A stretch of DNA of 64,000 nt, from positions 930,001-994,000 of the forward strand of contig CAWIED010000001.1 in NCBI GenBank assembly GCA_963835085.1. Reading direction: 5' to 3'. Shown in pieces: positions 8,135 to 17,610 of this stretch. Below the pieces are notes generated by a model, which saw nothing but the letters and a program-made list of their open reading frames with translations, was not told the origin of the DNA and did not search any database. The stretch is from JBDIAG01 sp963835085 (lineage in GTDB: Bacteria; Actinomycetota; Actinomycetes; Actinomycetales; CAWJMD01). The position numbers were made by a program, and so were the translations under genes. Each line of letters opens with the position of its first letter. Position 1 is the stretch's first letter.

Positions 8135-9460
8135 ATGGCACGCGACGATCGTCGGCGGATCCCCCGTACGGACGCCGTGCTGGGTCAGGACGCCCTGGCC
8201 GAGCCCCTTGAGCGGCTCGGCTACGACCTTGTCCGGAGCACGGTACGCCAGGTGCTGAGCCGGGCCCGGGCCGGAGCGCTCGACCCGGATGCCGTCGTGG
8301 CCACTGTGCTGGCCGAGCTGCCGCGTGCCGCCAGCGGGTTGACCCCGGTGCTCAACGCCACCGGCGTGATCATCCACACCAATATCGGCCGGGCGCCCTT
8401 GTCGGCCGCCGCACAGCAGGCAGTGGCTGAGGCCGCCGGCTACGTCGACGTTGAGCTCGACCTGAACACCGGCGTGCGGGCAGGGCGCGGACGCTCAACG
8501 CTCGCGGCCCTTCGAGAGGCGGTGCCGGCGGCGGCCGGCGCCCTCGTGGTCAACAACGGCGCGGCCGCCCTCGTGCTCGCCACCACCGCCCTTGCCGCCG
8601 GGCGCGAGGTGATCGTGAGCCGCGGCGAGCTCATCGAGATCGGCGACGGCTTTCGGCTGCCTGCCCTGATCGAGTCCACCGGGGCCAGACTGCGTGAAGT
8701 GGGCACGACCAACCGCACCCACCTGCGCGACTACGCCGACGCGATCGGCGAGCAGACCGGGTGCATCCTCAAGGTGCACCCGAGCAACTTCCGAATGGAC
8801 GGCTTCGTGGCAGACGTCGGTCTGGCCGAGCTGTCGGGGCTCGGCGTGCCCGTGGTGATGGACCTGGGTTCCGGCCTGTTGCGGCCCGAGGCCACCCTGC
8901 CCGACGAGCCCGACGCCGCAACGGCCTTGGCGCAGGGGGCCACGATCGTCACGGCAAGCGGCGACAAGCTGCTTGGTGGCCCGCAGGCCGGTCTGGTGCT
9001 GGGCGATGCCGCAGTGGTCGAACGGCTGCGACGGCATCCGCTGGCCAGGGCGTTGCGGGTCGACAAGCTGACGCTTGCTGCTCTCGAGGCCACGGTGCGG
9101 GGGCCGCGGCCGCCTGTGCTCGAATATCTGAACGCGGAGCCGAAAGCCTCACGGAACAGGGCGATTCGGCTGGCTGATGCCCTCGGCCTGGGCCCTGCCG
9201 ACGTGGTGGAGGTAGATGGGCGCGTGGGTGGCGGCGGTGGCGCCGGCGTCCCGCTGTCAGGTTGGGCGGTGGTGTTGCCCGCCGAGCTCGCCCCGATGCT
9301 GCGGCTCGGCCGGCCGGCTGTGCTGACCCGGGTAGAGAAGGGCCGTTGCCTGCTCGACCTGCGATGCGTTGCGGCCCACGACGAGCCGGAGCTCCTTGCG
9401 GCTGTGCGGGTTGCGCTGGCGAGCCACGGTGCGTCCGAGCCGGGCGCCGGCAACGGGTGA
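8135..9460 (+). CDS. selA: L-seryl-tRNA(Sec) selenium transferase
   Basis: This PLP enzyme converts Ser-tRNA(Sec) to Sec-tRNA(Sec) using selenophosphate. The 441-residue protein shows NATGVIIHTNIGRAPL, VNNGAAAL (cofactor phosphate binding), E..GTTN, KVHPSNFRM, and the Schiff-base lysine in SGDKLLGGPQAG (Lys278). The reading frame stays open far upstream across tRNA-Sec; the real start is ATG 8135 or the GTG at 8132, which has GGGAGG nine bases upstream. selB follows after 2 bp. Confidence 0.95.
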   Translation: MARDDRRRIPRTDAVLGQDALAEPLERLGYDLVRSTVRQVLSRARAGALDPDAVVATVLAELPRAASGLTPVLNATGVIIHTNIGRAPLSAAAQQAVAEAAGYVDVELDLNTGVRAGRGRSTLAALREAVPAAAGALVVNNGAAALVLATTALAAGREVIVSRGELIEIGDGFRLPALIESTGARLREVGTTNRTHLRDYADAIGEQTGCILKVHPSNFRMDGFVADVGLAELSGLGVPVVMDLGSGLLRPEATLPDEPDAATALAQGATIVTASGDKLLGGPQAGLVLGDAAVVERLRRHPLARALRVDKLTLAALEATVRGPRPPVLEYLNAEPKASRNRAIRLADALGLGPADVVEVDGRVGGGGGAGVPLSGWAVVLPAELAPMLRLGRPAVLTRVEKGRCLLDLRCVAAHDEPELLAAVRVALASHGASEPGAGNG

Positions 9461-9462
9461 CG

Positions 9463-11274
9463 ATGCGCGTCATCGCCACGGCCGGGCACGTGGACCACGG
9501 CAAGTCCACGCTCGTCAAGGCGCTCACCGGTCAGGAGCCGGACCGGTGGCAGGCCGAACGCGACCGCGGCCTCACCATCGACCTCGGCTTCGTTTGGACC
9601 GACCTGCCGAACCCGGGGTCGGCTGAGACTCAGACGGTTGCCTTCGTCGACGTGCCGGGCCACCAGAGGTTCATCGGCAACATGCTGGCCGGCCTGGGGC
9701 CGTGCCCGGCGGTGATGTTCGTAGTCGCCGCCGACGAAGGCTGGGCCAGGCAGTCCCAGGAACACCTGGCCGCCATCGACGCGCTCGGGGTGGCCTCAGG
9801 AGTGCTCGTGATCACCAAGTGCGACCTGGCAGATCCGGGGCCTGCCAGGGCCGCCGCGCTGGAGAGGATCGCGGCCTCCAGCCTGCAGCTCACCGACACC
9901 GTCGAGGTCGCCGCCCCCAGCGGCACCGGAATCGTCGAGTTGCGAAAGGTTCTGGGCCGGTTCGCAGCCGAACTGCCAGTACCCGACGTGCAGGCCCGGG
10001 TGCGGCTGTGGATCGACCGGTCGTTCTCCATCAAAGGTGCTGGCACAGTGGTGACCGGCACCTTGTCACAGGGGCGGATCTGCCTGGGTGACGAGCTTCA
10101 ACTGCGCGATCGACGGGTGCGGGTGCGAGGCCTGCAGTCTCTCGATGTGCGTCAGGACGTGGTGGCGGCGCCCGCGAGGGTGGCCCTCAATCTCGCCGAC
10201 GTCGCGGTGGCCGAGGTGGGGCGGGGTGATGTGCTGATGACCCCCGGTGCCTGGCGCACCACGTCGGTGCTCGACGTGCGCCTGCACCCCGTCAGCGCCA
10301 GTCCGGATACGGGTCGGCATCGGGCGGCTGAGGCCCTGCCCGAGCAGCTGATGCTGCATGCCGGCACCGCCGCTGAGCAGGTGAGGCTGCGCCGGCTTGC
10401 CGAGGACATCACGAGAATCACGCTGCCACAGGCGCTTCCGCTGGCTGCCGGCGACCGGGCGATCCTGCGCAATCCAGGAACGCAACACATCGTGGCCGGG
10501 CTGGTGGTCGTAGACGCTGATCCGCCACCGCTGACCCGGCGCGGTGCCGGACGGCGCCGGGCCGAGGCCTTGCAGGTCGCCGACGGCTCGTTACAACTGG
10601 TGCGCGAGGTTTCCCGTCGAGGGGCTGTGACCCGGCACGACCTGCTGACCTTGGGATTCACTGAGCAGGAGCTGGCGCCGGTGGCGGGTGTGCACGCCGT
10701 GGGGCAATGGCTGGTCGCCGATGAGCAATGGCGCCGATGGGCCGAGGCACTGAGCGCTGCGGTGCAGACACAGGCTCGGCTCGATCCGTTGCTGCCGTCC
10801 CTCACCGTGGAAGCCGCACGTGCCGCTGCCGGCATCGCCGCCCGTGAGCTGCTGGCAGACGTGGCACGGGAAGCGGGGCTCGAGGTTCGGGCCGGACGAG
10901 TGCACGCCGACGTGGCACCGAGCTTCGGCAGGGCTGAGCCGGGCTTGGCGGCTATCGAGGCCCGGCTGGCCGAGACGCCTTGGGCCGCACCGGAACGCAC
11001 CGAACTGGAGGCTGCCGGGCTCGGCGCGAAGGAGCTCGCGGCGGCGGTGCAGGCCGGGCGTCTCATCCGGCTGCCCGGTGACGTCGTCCTGCTGCCCGAC
11101 GGCCCGGCCCGGGCCATGCGGGTGCTGGCAGGCCTGCCCCAACCGTTCACCCTGTCCGCCGCGCGGCAGGCTCTCGGCTCGACTCGTCGGGTGGTCGTGC
11201 CATTGCTGGAGCATCTTGACGAGCGCGGCTGGACCAAGCGTGTCGACGGCTCGCTGCGCGTGGTCGTGCGCTGA
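9463..11274 (+). CDS. selB: Selenocysteine-specific elongation factor
   Basis: SelB is the EF-Tu-like GTPase that delivers Sec-tRNA(Sec) to UGA codons marked by a SECIS hairpin. The 603-residue protein has G1 GHVDHGKST (8-16), the G2 region around GLTIDLGF, G3 DVPGH, and G4 TKCD. beta-barrel domains II and III follow, then C-terminal winged helices that bind the SECIS. It starts 2 bp after selA and surely shares its transcript. No UGA-containing selenoprotein gene was noticed in this window, so the clients lie elsewhere. Confidence 0.96.
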   Translation: MRVIATAGHVDHGKSTLVKALTGQEPDRWQAERDRGLTIDLGFVWTDLPNPGSAETQTVAFVDVPGHQRFIGNMLAGLGPCPAVMFVVAADEGWARQSQEHLAAIDALGVASGVLVITKCDLADPGPARAAALERIAASSLQLTDTVEVAAPSGTGIVELRKVLGRFAAELPVPDVQARVRLWIDRSFSIKGAGTVVTGTLSQGRICLGDELQLRDRRVRVRGLQSLDVRQDVVAAPARVALNLADVAVAEVGRGDVLMTPGAWRTTSVLDVRLHPVSASPDTGRHRAAEALPEQLMLHAGTAAEQVRLRRLAEDITRITLPQALPLAAGDRAILRNPGTQHIVAGLVVVDADPPPLTRRGAGRRRAEALQVADGSLQLVREVSRRGAVTRHDLLTLGFTEQELAPVAGVHAVGQWLVADEQWRRWAEALSAAVQTQARLDPLLPSLTVEAARAAAGIAARELLADVAREAGLEVRAGRVHADVAPSFGRAEPGLAAIEARLAETPWAAPERTELEAAGLGAKELAAAVQAGRLIRLPGDVVLLPDGPARAMRVLAGLPQPFTLSAARQALGSTRRVVVPLLEHLDERGWTKRVDGSLRVVVR

Positions 11275-11358
11275 GGATTCGGCCGGACGATCGGGCCTGC
11301 CAGGCCGGCTTCGGGCATACGGTGGAACTTCCCGGCTCTTCGAAGGATGGTGACCGTT

Positions 11359-11796
11359 ATGCCCACTCGTACCGCCCGCACGGCCTGGACCGGAACGCTC
11401 GAAGCAGGTTCAGGGCAGGTGGAGCTCAGCAGCTCACACGTCGGCACGTACGAGGTGTCGTTTCCCAAGCGGGCAGCGGAGGATGCCGATGGCACCACCA
11501 GCCCCGAGGAGCTGATCGCGGCGGCGCACTCCTCCTGTTACGCCATGCAGCTATCGGCCCTGATCGCCGCAGCCGGCGGCACTCCGATCGCCCTCGACGT
11601 GCAGGCCGACGTCTCGCTCGGGCCCGACCCGGCAGGCGGCTTCCGGCTGACCGGCATCGCACTCACCGTGCGGGGCGAGGTGGAGGGCCTGGACGCGGCG
11701 GGCTTCGAGCAGGCAGCACGCGACGCCAAGGCCGGCTGTCCGGTGAGCAAGGCGCTCACCGGCGTAGACATCACTCTGGACGCCGCTCTGGAGTAG
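11359..11796 (+). CDS. OsmC-family peroxiredoxin
   Basis: OsmC/Ohr proteins reduce organic hydroperoxides with two cysteines. Both are present: Cys60 in AAHSSCYAM and Cys127 in KAGCPVSKAL, and the 145-residue length is usual. SPEELIAAAHSSC marks the OsmC branch. ATG 11359 is preferred over ATG 11347 because an AAGGA element lies about ten bases upstream of it. Its 3' end overlaps the convergent potassium channel gene by 26 bp. Confidence 0.9.
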   Translation: MPTRTARTAWTGTLEAGSGQVELSSSHVGTYEVSFPKRAAEDADGTTSPEELIAAAHSSCYAMQLSALIAAAGGTPIALDVQADVSLGPDPAGGFRLTGIALTVRGEVEGLDAAGFEQAARDAKAGCPVSKALTGVDITLDAALE

Positions 11797-13522
11797 CTCG
11801 GCGACGGGGGTGCAACCTGCGCCACAGCCAGGTGCTCGGCACCTCTTGTCCGGTGGCGATGTACTCCACGGTGGAGTCGTGGAACAGGGTGGCGCTCAGG
11901 TCGGAGTACGCGTTGGTGCGTGCTGCCACGATGAGCTGGTCGCCCACCTGCAGTTCGGTGTCCTCAGGGGGGTCGAACATGCTGTCGTCTCCACGGATGA
12001 GCACCAACGGCACCGCCGCCAGGTCGTGCTCACGATCCTGCGGGTCGCGGAGCAGCTCGCCGAGCCGAAAGGTGTGCTCTGCCAGCCACCGGACGAGGGC
12101 GGGCGCCGACCGGGCATCGACACTGACCCGCGTGATGTAGGGCAGTCGGTTGCCACAGTGCGTCACCAGCCGGTCGATCACGGCCTGGGACTCCTCGTCG
12201 GTCTGGGTCAAGGCGTGTTCCACCACGCTCCAGTAGGCCGGTGTCACCACCCGGCTGAGGCACTCTCGGGCAACGAGTTCCGTGGGGATGAAGATCGAGT
12301 CGAGGTCGAAGGCCTCCAGCAGCGGCATGTTCGCGTTCGTGCGCTGTCGCACGGAGAGAAAGATGTCAGGGTCGATGCGCCGGGCGTGCGCGGCGGTGGC
12401 GAGGTTCGTGGTGTCCTGCTCGGAACCGGCCACCAGGCCCACCACACCCGTGACGTCGGGGTCTCCGTCGGCCGGGTCGGTGATCGTCACCTCCAGGCCG
12501 GCATCGAGAAGGTCCTTGGCCACTTCCTGGCCGAACTCCCCGTTGGCGCAGACCACCCAACGGCCGTCGGCCAGGCCGCCGCGATGAGGCGGCAACAGCG
12601 AGCCAGTGGGGCTGATCAGCCAGTTGACGAGTTGGTAGGTGGTGGGTCGGCGCAGAGCCAACACCAGAAACTCTCCGTACCGGTCGTAAGGGTTGATGAC
12701 GGCCTGAGGCAGGAAGTCCAGCATGTGCTCGGCGGTGGCCCGGTCGCTGCAGCGGGCGATGACCGGTAGCTCGGGGCGAAGCATGTGAGTGGCCATCACG
12801 ACGGCCAGGTTGGCCTCGTCGTTGTCCGTGAGCACCAGGACGCCTTCGCAGTGCTTGTGCCCCAAGCCGGCCAGGCCCAGCACGGTGGGTTTTCGCACGT
12901 CGCCTTCGAAGCCCGGTGCGTCGGAGGTGAGCTGATCGGTCTGCATCAGCTCGATCTTGGAATGGCTGCCATCGACGACGACGAACCTGTGGTCGCTCAG
13001 GTCGAGGGCCTGACACACCGTGCGCCCCGCGTGACCGTACCCGGCCACGATGAAGAACGGCTCACGCAGGCGAGCGACTCGACGCCGGAACCGTTGCGTG
13101 GCCATCGCCTGGCGAAACGCCTCTTCCTGCATGAGCGCGAACATGGTGCCGATCGAGTAGGCCCAGCCGATCACGGAGCCGTAGATCGCCCCGGTGACCC
13201 ATAGACGTTGCGCCGTGGTGAAGGGATTGGGCAGTTCGCCGAAACCGATGGTGGAGGCCGTGTAGCTCATGAAGTAGAAGGCGTCGAAGACCGTCATCCG
13301 GCTGGGGTGCCCGGCGGCGTCTCGTCCCGGAATGAGGCTCAACCCGGCCACCGACACCACGAAGATGCCCACCAGGACCACCAGCGGGGTGCGCATCCGG
13401 CGCAGGATCAGGAACACCGCATCGGTGGTGTTCACCTCGGTGGGCACGCCCACCGCCACCTGCCGCAGCGTTCCCCGGCGTCGCCACGGCCTGCTCGTCA
13501 GGCTGAGCAGCGGATTGGCCAC
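11771..13522 (-). CDS. Two-TM potassium channel with tandem RCK/TrkA-N domains
   Basis: The 583-residue protein has TM1 around residues 45-64. A pore helix and selectivity filter TASTIGFGE (88-96) follow, then TM2 at about 107-131. Next is a Rossmann RCK domain with GYGHAGR (161-167) and an acidic strand end VVVDGS. A second nucleotide-binding-like domain (around ANGEFGQEV) and a TrkA-C-like tail ending in a LQVGDQLIV strand come last. The filter TIGFGE departs from the classical TVGYGD, as in several prokaryotic channels. It begins 14 bp after a small membrane protein gene and is likely co-transcribed with it. The start is GTG 13522. Confidence 0.88.
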   Translation of the reverse strand: MANPLLSLTSRPWRRRGTLRQVAVGVPTEVNTTDAVFLILRRMRTPLVVLVGIFVVSVAGLSLIPGRDAAGHPSRMTVFDAFYFMSYTASTIGFGELPNPFTTAQRLWVTGAIYGSVIGWAYSIGTMFALMQEEAFRQAMATQRFRRRVARLREPFFIVAGYGHAGRTVCQALDLSDHRFVVVDGSHSKIELMQTDQLTSDAPGFEGDVRKPTVLGLAGLGHKHCEGVLVLTDNDEANLAVVMATHMLRPELPVIARCSDRATAEHMLDFLPQAVINPYDRYGEFLVLALRRPTTYQLVNWLISPTGSLLPPHRGGLADGRWVVCANGEFGQEVAKDLLDAGLEVTITDPADGDPDVTGVVGLVAGSEQDTTNLATAAHARRIDPDIFLSVRQRTNANMPLLEAFDLDSIFIPTELVARECLSRVVTPAYWSVVEHALTQTDEESQAVIDRLVTHCGNRLPYITRVSVDARSAPALVRWLAEHTFRLGELLRDPQDREHDLAAVPLVLIRGDDSMFDPPEDTELQVGDQLIVAARTNAYSDLSATLFHDSTVEYIATGQEVPSTWLWRRLHPRRRATPERRPE

Positions 13523-13536
13523 GAGTCGTCAGTCCG

Positions 13537-13923
13537 TCAGCGCCGACGGAACGACACGGTCTCGATCACCAGCAGCACCACCGAGACGACGTTGGCCAAC
13601 AGCGCCCCGCCCGATAGCGACACGGTGCTCGAAAGGGAGTGGATCGATACGCCGCCGGTGGACACCTCCGTCGCGTAGATCCACACCGCCGCCGCCGCGA
13701 TGAGCTGGATATCGGCCACCAGGCTGGTAGCTAGGTGCACCGCCCCGATCTGCGTGCGGTCACCGAACTTGAGAATGGTCGCGATGATGTTCACCACCAC
13801 GGCCAGATACAGCTCGTTGATGTTGTGCACGCGCGCATCCGTCACGTCACCGATGAAGTATCCGAAGTTCAGTGTGGCCGCGAGCAGCACAAAGAACCCG
13901 AAGACGACTTTCTCGAGGTTCAC
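13537..13923 (-). CDS. Small four-TM membrane protein, channel partner (DUF6394-like)
   Basis: The 128-residue protein opens MNLEKVVFGFFVLLAATLNF and continues GYFIGD, then HNINELYLAVVVNIIATILK and GDRTQIGA..LATSLVAD. I recall this pattern as DUF6394. It has about four hydrophobic helices. It is the first gene of a two-gene unit with the RCK channel, which suggests a role in potassium transport, by context only. The start is GTG 13923. Confidence 0.75.
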   Translation of the reverse strand: MNLEKVVFGFFVLLAATLNFGYFIGDVTDARVHNINELYLAVVVNIIATILKFGDRTQIGAVHLATSLVADIQLIAAAAVWIYATEVSTGGVSIHSLSSTVSLSGGALLANVVSVVLLVIETVSFRRR

Positions 13924-14012
13924 GGGGACGAGGCTATCGAGTGCGGCCGCTCACGGCGTGCTCCAGGGGCCTACGGTGTGCTCCAGCGGAACTTGGGGCG
14001 CACAATCAAGGT

Positions 14013-14405
14013 ATGCGGGTGCTCTTGACTGTGATCATCAACGCCGTAGCCATCTGGGTGGCCACCTGGTTGTTGCCGGGAATGAATGTGACCTCCCAGG
14101 GCGGCATGACCCAGGTCGTGTTGACCTATTTGGCGATCGGCGTCGTCTTCGGCGTGGTGAACGCCATCGTGCGTCCGATCGTGAGTTTCCTGTCCATCCC
14201 CTTCTACATCCTGACGCTCGGGCTGTTCACGTTCGTGGTCAACGCGCTCATGCTGTGGTTGACGGCCCGCCTGTCGTCCGCGCTCGGGCTCGGCTTCGAG
14301 GTGGACGACTTCTTCTGGACCGCCGTGCTCGGCGCGATCATCATCTCCGTCGTCGCGATGATCGGGCACTCCCTGGTGCCGGCGCGCTCGCGGGAGCTCC
14401 GGTAG
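14013..14405 (+). CDS. Phage holin superfamily IV-like membrane protein
   Basis: The 130-residue protein has four hydrophobic helices. The block GVVNAIVRPIVSFLSIPFYI, followed by TLGLFTFVVNALML, is the hallmark of PF04020, small actinobacterial membrane proteins of unknown function named after a distant resemblance to holins. No other phage gene is nearby, so this is a resident gene. ATG 14013 has AAGG only one base upstream, so the start is less certain. Confidence 0.85.
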   Translation: MRVLLTVIINAVAIWVATWLLPGMNVTSQGGMTQVVLTYLAIGVVFGVVNAIVRPIVSFLSIPFYILTLGLFTFVVNALMLWLTARLSSALGLGFEVDDFFWTAVLGAIIISVVAMIGHSLVPARSRELR

Positions 14406-14635
14406 TACGGAAGCCGGGACCGCACGAGGTCGTCGAACTGTCGCCTTGTTCACCGGGATGTCACCAGGTTGGTGACCGTTGGGCGAAGAACGTGACAGGT
14501 GGACGCGGGATCGTGATCGGGTGGAAATGGCTGGGCCGTTCTGTCGCCGCTGGGGCGGGCGCCAACCACCATGACGTCCACCGGTGCGGGCGTGTGCCGA
14601 CCCGGATTGTCCGAGCCACCGGCTAGCCTGCCGGG

Positions 14636-17605
14636 ATGGCCCCACGTACTTCTTCCCCAGTACGTCGGCCCGAAGAGGCCCCGCTGCGCGGAGGTGCACC
14701 CCGAAAAGGGTCGCCGCCGGCGCGCGCGGGCAGATCGGCGTCGGCTTCCGCACGCAAGCCTGCTCCCAAACGGCCCGGGCTGCTGACCCGCATGCTCGCC
14801 GGCACGTTCGGTGCGCTGGCCCGTCTCGTGGGCGCAGGTGCCCGCAGCGTCGGCACCGGCGCCTCCGACCTCGACCCGGCACTACGCCGGGACGGGATGG
14901 GGTTCACCCTGATCGCGCTGGCGATCGTGGTGGCGGCGGTGGAGTGGTGGGGAGTCAGCGGCCGGTTCGGTGAGGTCGTCGATGCCGTCGCCGCAGGCAC
15001 CCTCGGTTTGGTCGCCTTCGCTCTGCCTATCGTGTTGTTCGGCTTCGGCCTGCACACCCTGCGGCACCCCGATGCCCAGCAGGCCACCAACCGTATGCTC
15101 ATCGGCATCGTCGGACTCGGTCTGGCCGCGTGCGGGCTCACTCACATCTGGTACGGGCTGCCCTCCCCGAGCGCGGGCGCGGACAAGCTGCGGGCAGCCG
15201 GTGGCATCATCGGCTGGCTCGTCTCGGCGCCGCTGGTGGCCGGGGTCACCGTGTGGGCGGCGATGCCGCTGCTGCTGCTTCTGGGCTTTTTCTCCTTCCT
15301 CGTGCTCACGGCCACTCCGGTGCACGCCATTCCCGACCGGGTGCTCGCCGGCTACCGCTGGCTCACCGGGCACCGGGCAGAGCCCGGGGCCGACACCGGT
15401 GAGGGTCCGGCCGGCGCGGCTGGGGCCGGCTCCGCTCGAACCGCTCGCTCCGCGACGGGCAAGACTGCGGGAACCACCGCTGGGCCGGATGGCCCCCGCG
15501 ATGGCGATGAGGCCTTCGAGCAGGCTGTCGTCGTCGAGCCTCGCCGACGGCTGCGCGAGCTGTTCGGCAAGCGGGCCGCAGCTCGCGAGGCCGAGGCTGC
15601 TACCCAGGCTTCGACCGCGGCTGACCGCAACAGCGCGGCAGCGGACAGCCCGGACGGTGCGACAGCGGCGGGACGCCATGTTGCGTCGCCTGCCGGACGC
15701 AGTGGTGCGGCAGCGGCCGCCACCCCTGGCCTCACCAAGGGTTCCGGAACCTCCGCAACACCAGGTGAGGGGAGTTCAGCCACTCGCCCGGGCGGCCTGC
15801 GCCGGGACGCACAGCAGCCGGAAGCCGCGGCTGGCGCAGCGGGTCGCGGCCGTGACGAGCCGATGGAGGGTGCAACCACCGGCAAGGCCGGTCGGCCGAC
15901 CTCGTCGACCAGTGCGTCGGCGAACAGTCCCGGCTCCAGGCGCGAAGCGGCCGACCTCGTCCCGCCGCCCACCCAGCCCCTGCCCGCGCGAGTGGAGCAG
16001 CTCGAGCTGTCGGGCGACGTCGTCTACACCTTGCCCGGCAACGACGCTCTCACCGAGGGCGCACCGCACAAGACGCGCTCGGCGGCCAACGACCGAGTAG
16101 TCGAGGCATTGACCGGAGTGCTTGATTCGTTCGATATCGACGCCCAGGTCACGGGCTTCACTCGTGGGCCCACGGTCACCCGCTACGAGGTCGAGCTCGG
16201 AGTCGGGGTCAAGGTCGAGCGGGTCACCGCCCTGAGCAAGAACATCGCCTATTCCGTCGCCAGCGCCGACGTCCGGATTTTGTCTCCCATCCCGGGCAAG
16301 TCGGCGATCGGCATTGAGATCCCTAACACCGACCGCGAGACCGTCGCCCTCGGCGACGTGCTGCGCTCGCAGGCAGCCCGGCGCAATGAGCACCCCATGC
16401 TGATGGGCGTCGGAAAGGACGTCGAGGGCGGCTACGTGGTGGCCAACCTGGCCAAGATGCCGCACCTACTGGTGGCCGGGGCCACCGGCGCCGGAAAGTC
16501 GAGCTTCGTCAACTCGATGATCGTGTCGATCCTGATGCGCGCCACCCCCGACCAGGTGCGGATGGTGCTGGTCGACCCGAAGCGGGTCGAGCTCACCGGC
16601 TACGACGGCATCCCGCACCTCATCACGCCGATCATCACCAATCCCAAGAAGGCTGCCGAAGCGCTGCAGTGGGTGGTCAAGGAGATGGATCAGCGCTACG
16701 ACGACCTGGCGACGTTCGGTTTCAAGCACGTCGACGACTTCAACAAGGCCGTCAGGGCGGGCCGGGTCAAGCCGTTGCCCGGATCCGAGCGCCGGATCGC
16801 GCCGTATCCGTACCTGCTGGTGATCGTGGACGAGCTGGCCGACCTCATGATGGTGGCCCCGCGCGACGTGGAGGACTCGATCGTCCGGATCACCCAGCTT
16901 GCGCGTGCCGCCGGCATCCACCTCGTACTGGCCACTCAGCGACCAAGCGTCGACGTGGTCACCGGGCTGATCAAGGCCAACGTGCCCTCGCGGATGGCGT
17001 TCGCCACGTCGTCACTGGCCGACTCCCGCGTGGTGCTCGACCAACCGGGTGCCGAGAAGCTGATCGGCCAGGGCGACGCGCTCTTCCTGCCGATGGGCGC
17101 CTCCAAGACGATGCGCGTGCAGGGCGCCTGGGTCACCGAGTCGGAGGTTCAGACGGTCGTCGAGCACGTCAAGAGCCAACTCGCGCCCAACTACCGCGAC
17201 GACGTGGCGGCACCGGCGGCGCAGCGGCAGGTCGACGACGACATCGGCGACGACCTCGACTTGTTGCTGCAGGCCACCGAGCTCGTGGTCACCACCCAAT
17301 TCGGGTCCACCTCCATGCTTCAGCGCAAGCTCCGGGTCGGTTTCGCCAAGGCCGGTCGGCTGATGGACCTGCTGGAGTCGCGCGGGGTGGTGGGTCCCTC
17401 GGAGGGTTCCAAGGCGCGAGACGTGCTGGTCAAGCCCGACGATCTGGCGGGCACGCTGGCCCTCTTGCGCGGCGAGCCCGACCCGGGCGCCGCCTTCGAC
17501 CAGGATGAGCGCTACGACGGCGACCCGGTCGAGGCGATGTTCGCCACGGCCCATCCCGACGATGACGAGGGCAGTTCGGACGCCTGGGAGTTGACGGGTC
17601 GGTAG
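14636..17605 (+). CDS. ftsK: DNA translocase FtsK
   Basis: FtsK pumps chromosomal DNA through the division septum and resolves dimers with XerCD. The 989-residue protein has a basic N-terminus, four to five TM helices (about residues 85-235), and a 220-residue low-complexity Ala/Gly/Thr/Ser linker (about 250-460). The motor follows: Walker A GATGAGKSS (614-622, Lys621) and Walker B LLVIVDELADLM. LATQRPSVDVVTG.IK comes next, then the C-terminal gamma winged helix (Q.ST..LQR.LRVG..KA..LMD.LE), which reads KOPS sites. The start is ATG 14636. Confidence 0.96.
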   Translation: MAPRTSSPVRRPEEAPLRGGAPRKGSPPARAGRSASASARKPAPKRPGLLTRMLAGTFGALARLVGAGARSVGTGASDLDPALRRDGMGFTLIALAIVVAAVEWWGVSGRFGEVVDAVAAGTLGLVAFALPIVLFGFGLHTLRHPDAQQATNRMLIGIVGLGLAACGLTHIWYGLPSPSAGADKLRAAGGIIGWLVSAPLVAGVTVWAAMPLLLLLGFFSFLVLTATPVHAIPDRVLAGYRWLTGHRAEPGADTGEGPAGAAGAGSARTARSATGKTAGTTAGPDGPRDGDEAFEQAVVVEPRRRLRELFGKRAAAREAEAATQASTAADRNSAAADSPDGATAAGRHVASPAGRSGAAAAATPGLTKGSGTSATPGEGSSATRPGGLRRDAQQPEAAAGAAGRGRDEPMEGATTGKAGRPTSSTSASANSPGSRREAADLVPPPTQPLPARVEQLELSGDVVYTLPGNDALTEGAPHKTRSAANDRVVEALTGVLDSFDIDAQVTGFTRGPTVTRYEVELGVGVKVERVTALSKNIAYSVASADVRILSPIPGKSAIGIEIPNTDRETVALGDVLRSQAARRNEHPMLMGVGKDVEGGYVVANLAKMPHLLVAGATGAGKSSFVNSMIVSILMRATPDQVRMVLVDPKRVELTGYDGIPHLITPIITNPKKAAEALQWVVKEMDQRYDDLATFGFKHVDDFNKAVRAGRVKPLPGSERRIAPYPYLLVIVDELADLMMVAPRDVEDSIVRITQLARAAGIHLVLATQRPSVDVVTGLIKANVPSRMAFATSSLADSRVVLDQPGAEKLIGQGDALFLPMGASKTMRVQGAWVTESEVQTVVEHVKSQLAPNYRDDVAAPAAQRQVDDDIGDDLDLLLQATELVVTTQFGSTSMLQRKLRVGFAKAGRLMDLLESRGVVGPSEGSKARDVLVKPDDLAGTLALLRGEPDPGAAFDQDERYDGDPVEAMFATAHPDDDEGSSDAWELTGR

Positions 17606-17610
17606 CCGCT

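Noticed and set aside
14013..14405. Prophage signal from a holin-like protein
   Set aside because: The PF04020 family is a resident actinobacterial membrane protein and no other phage gene is near.
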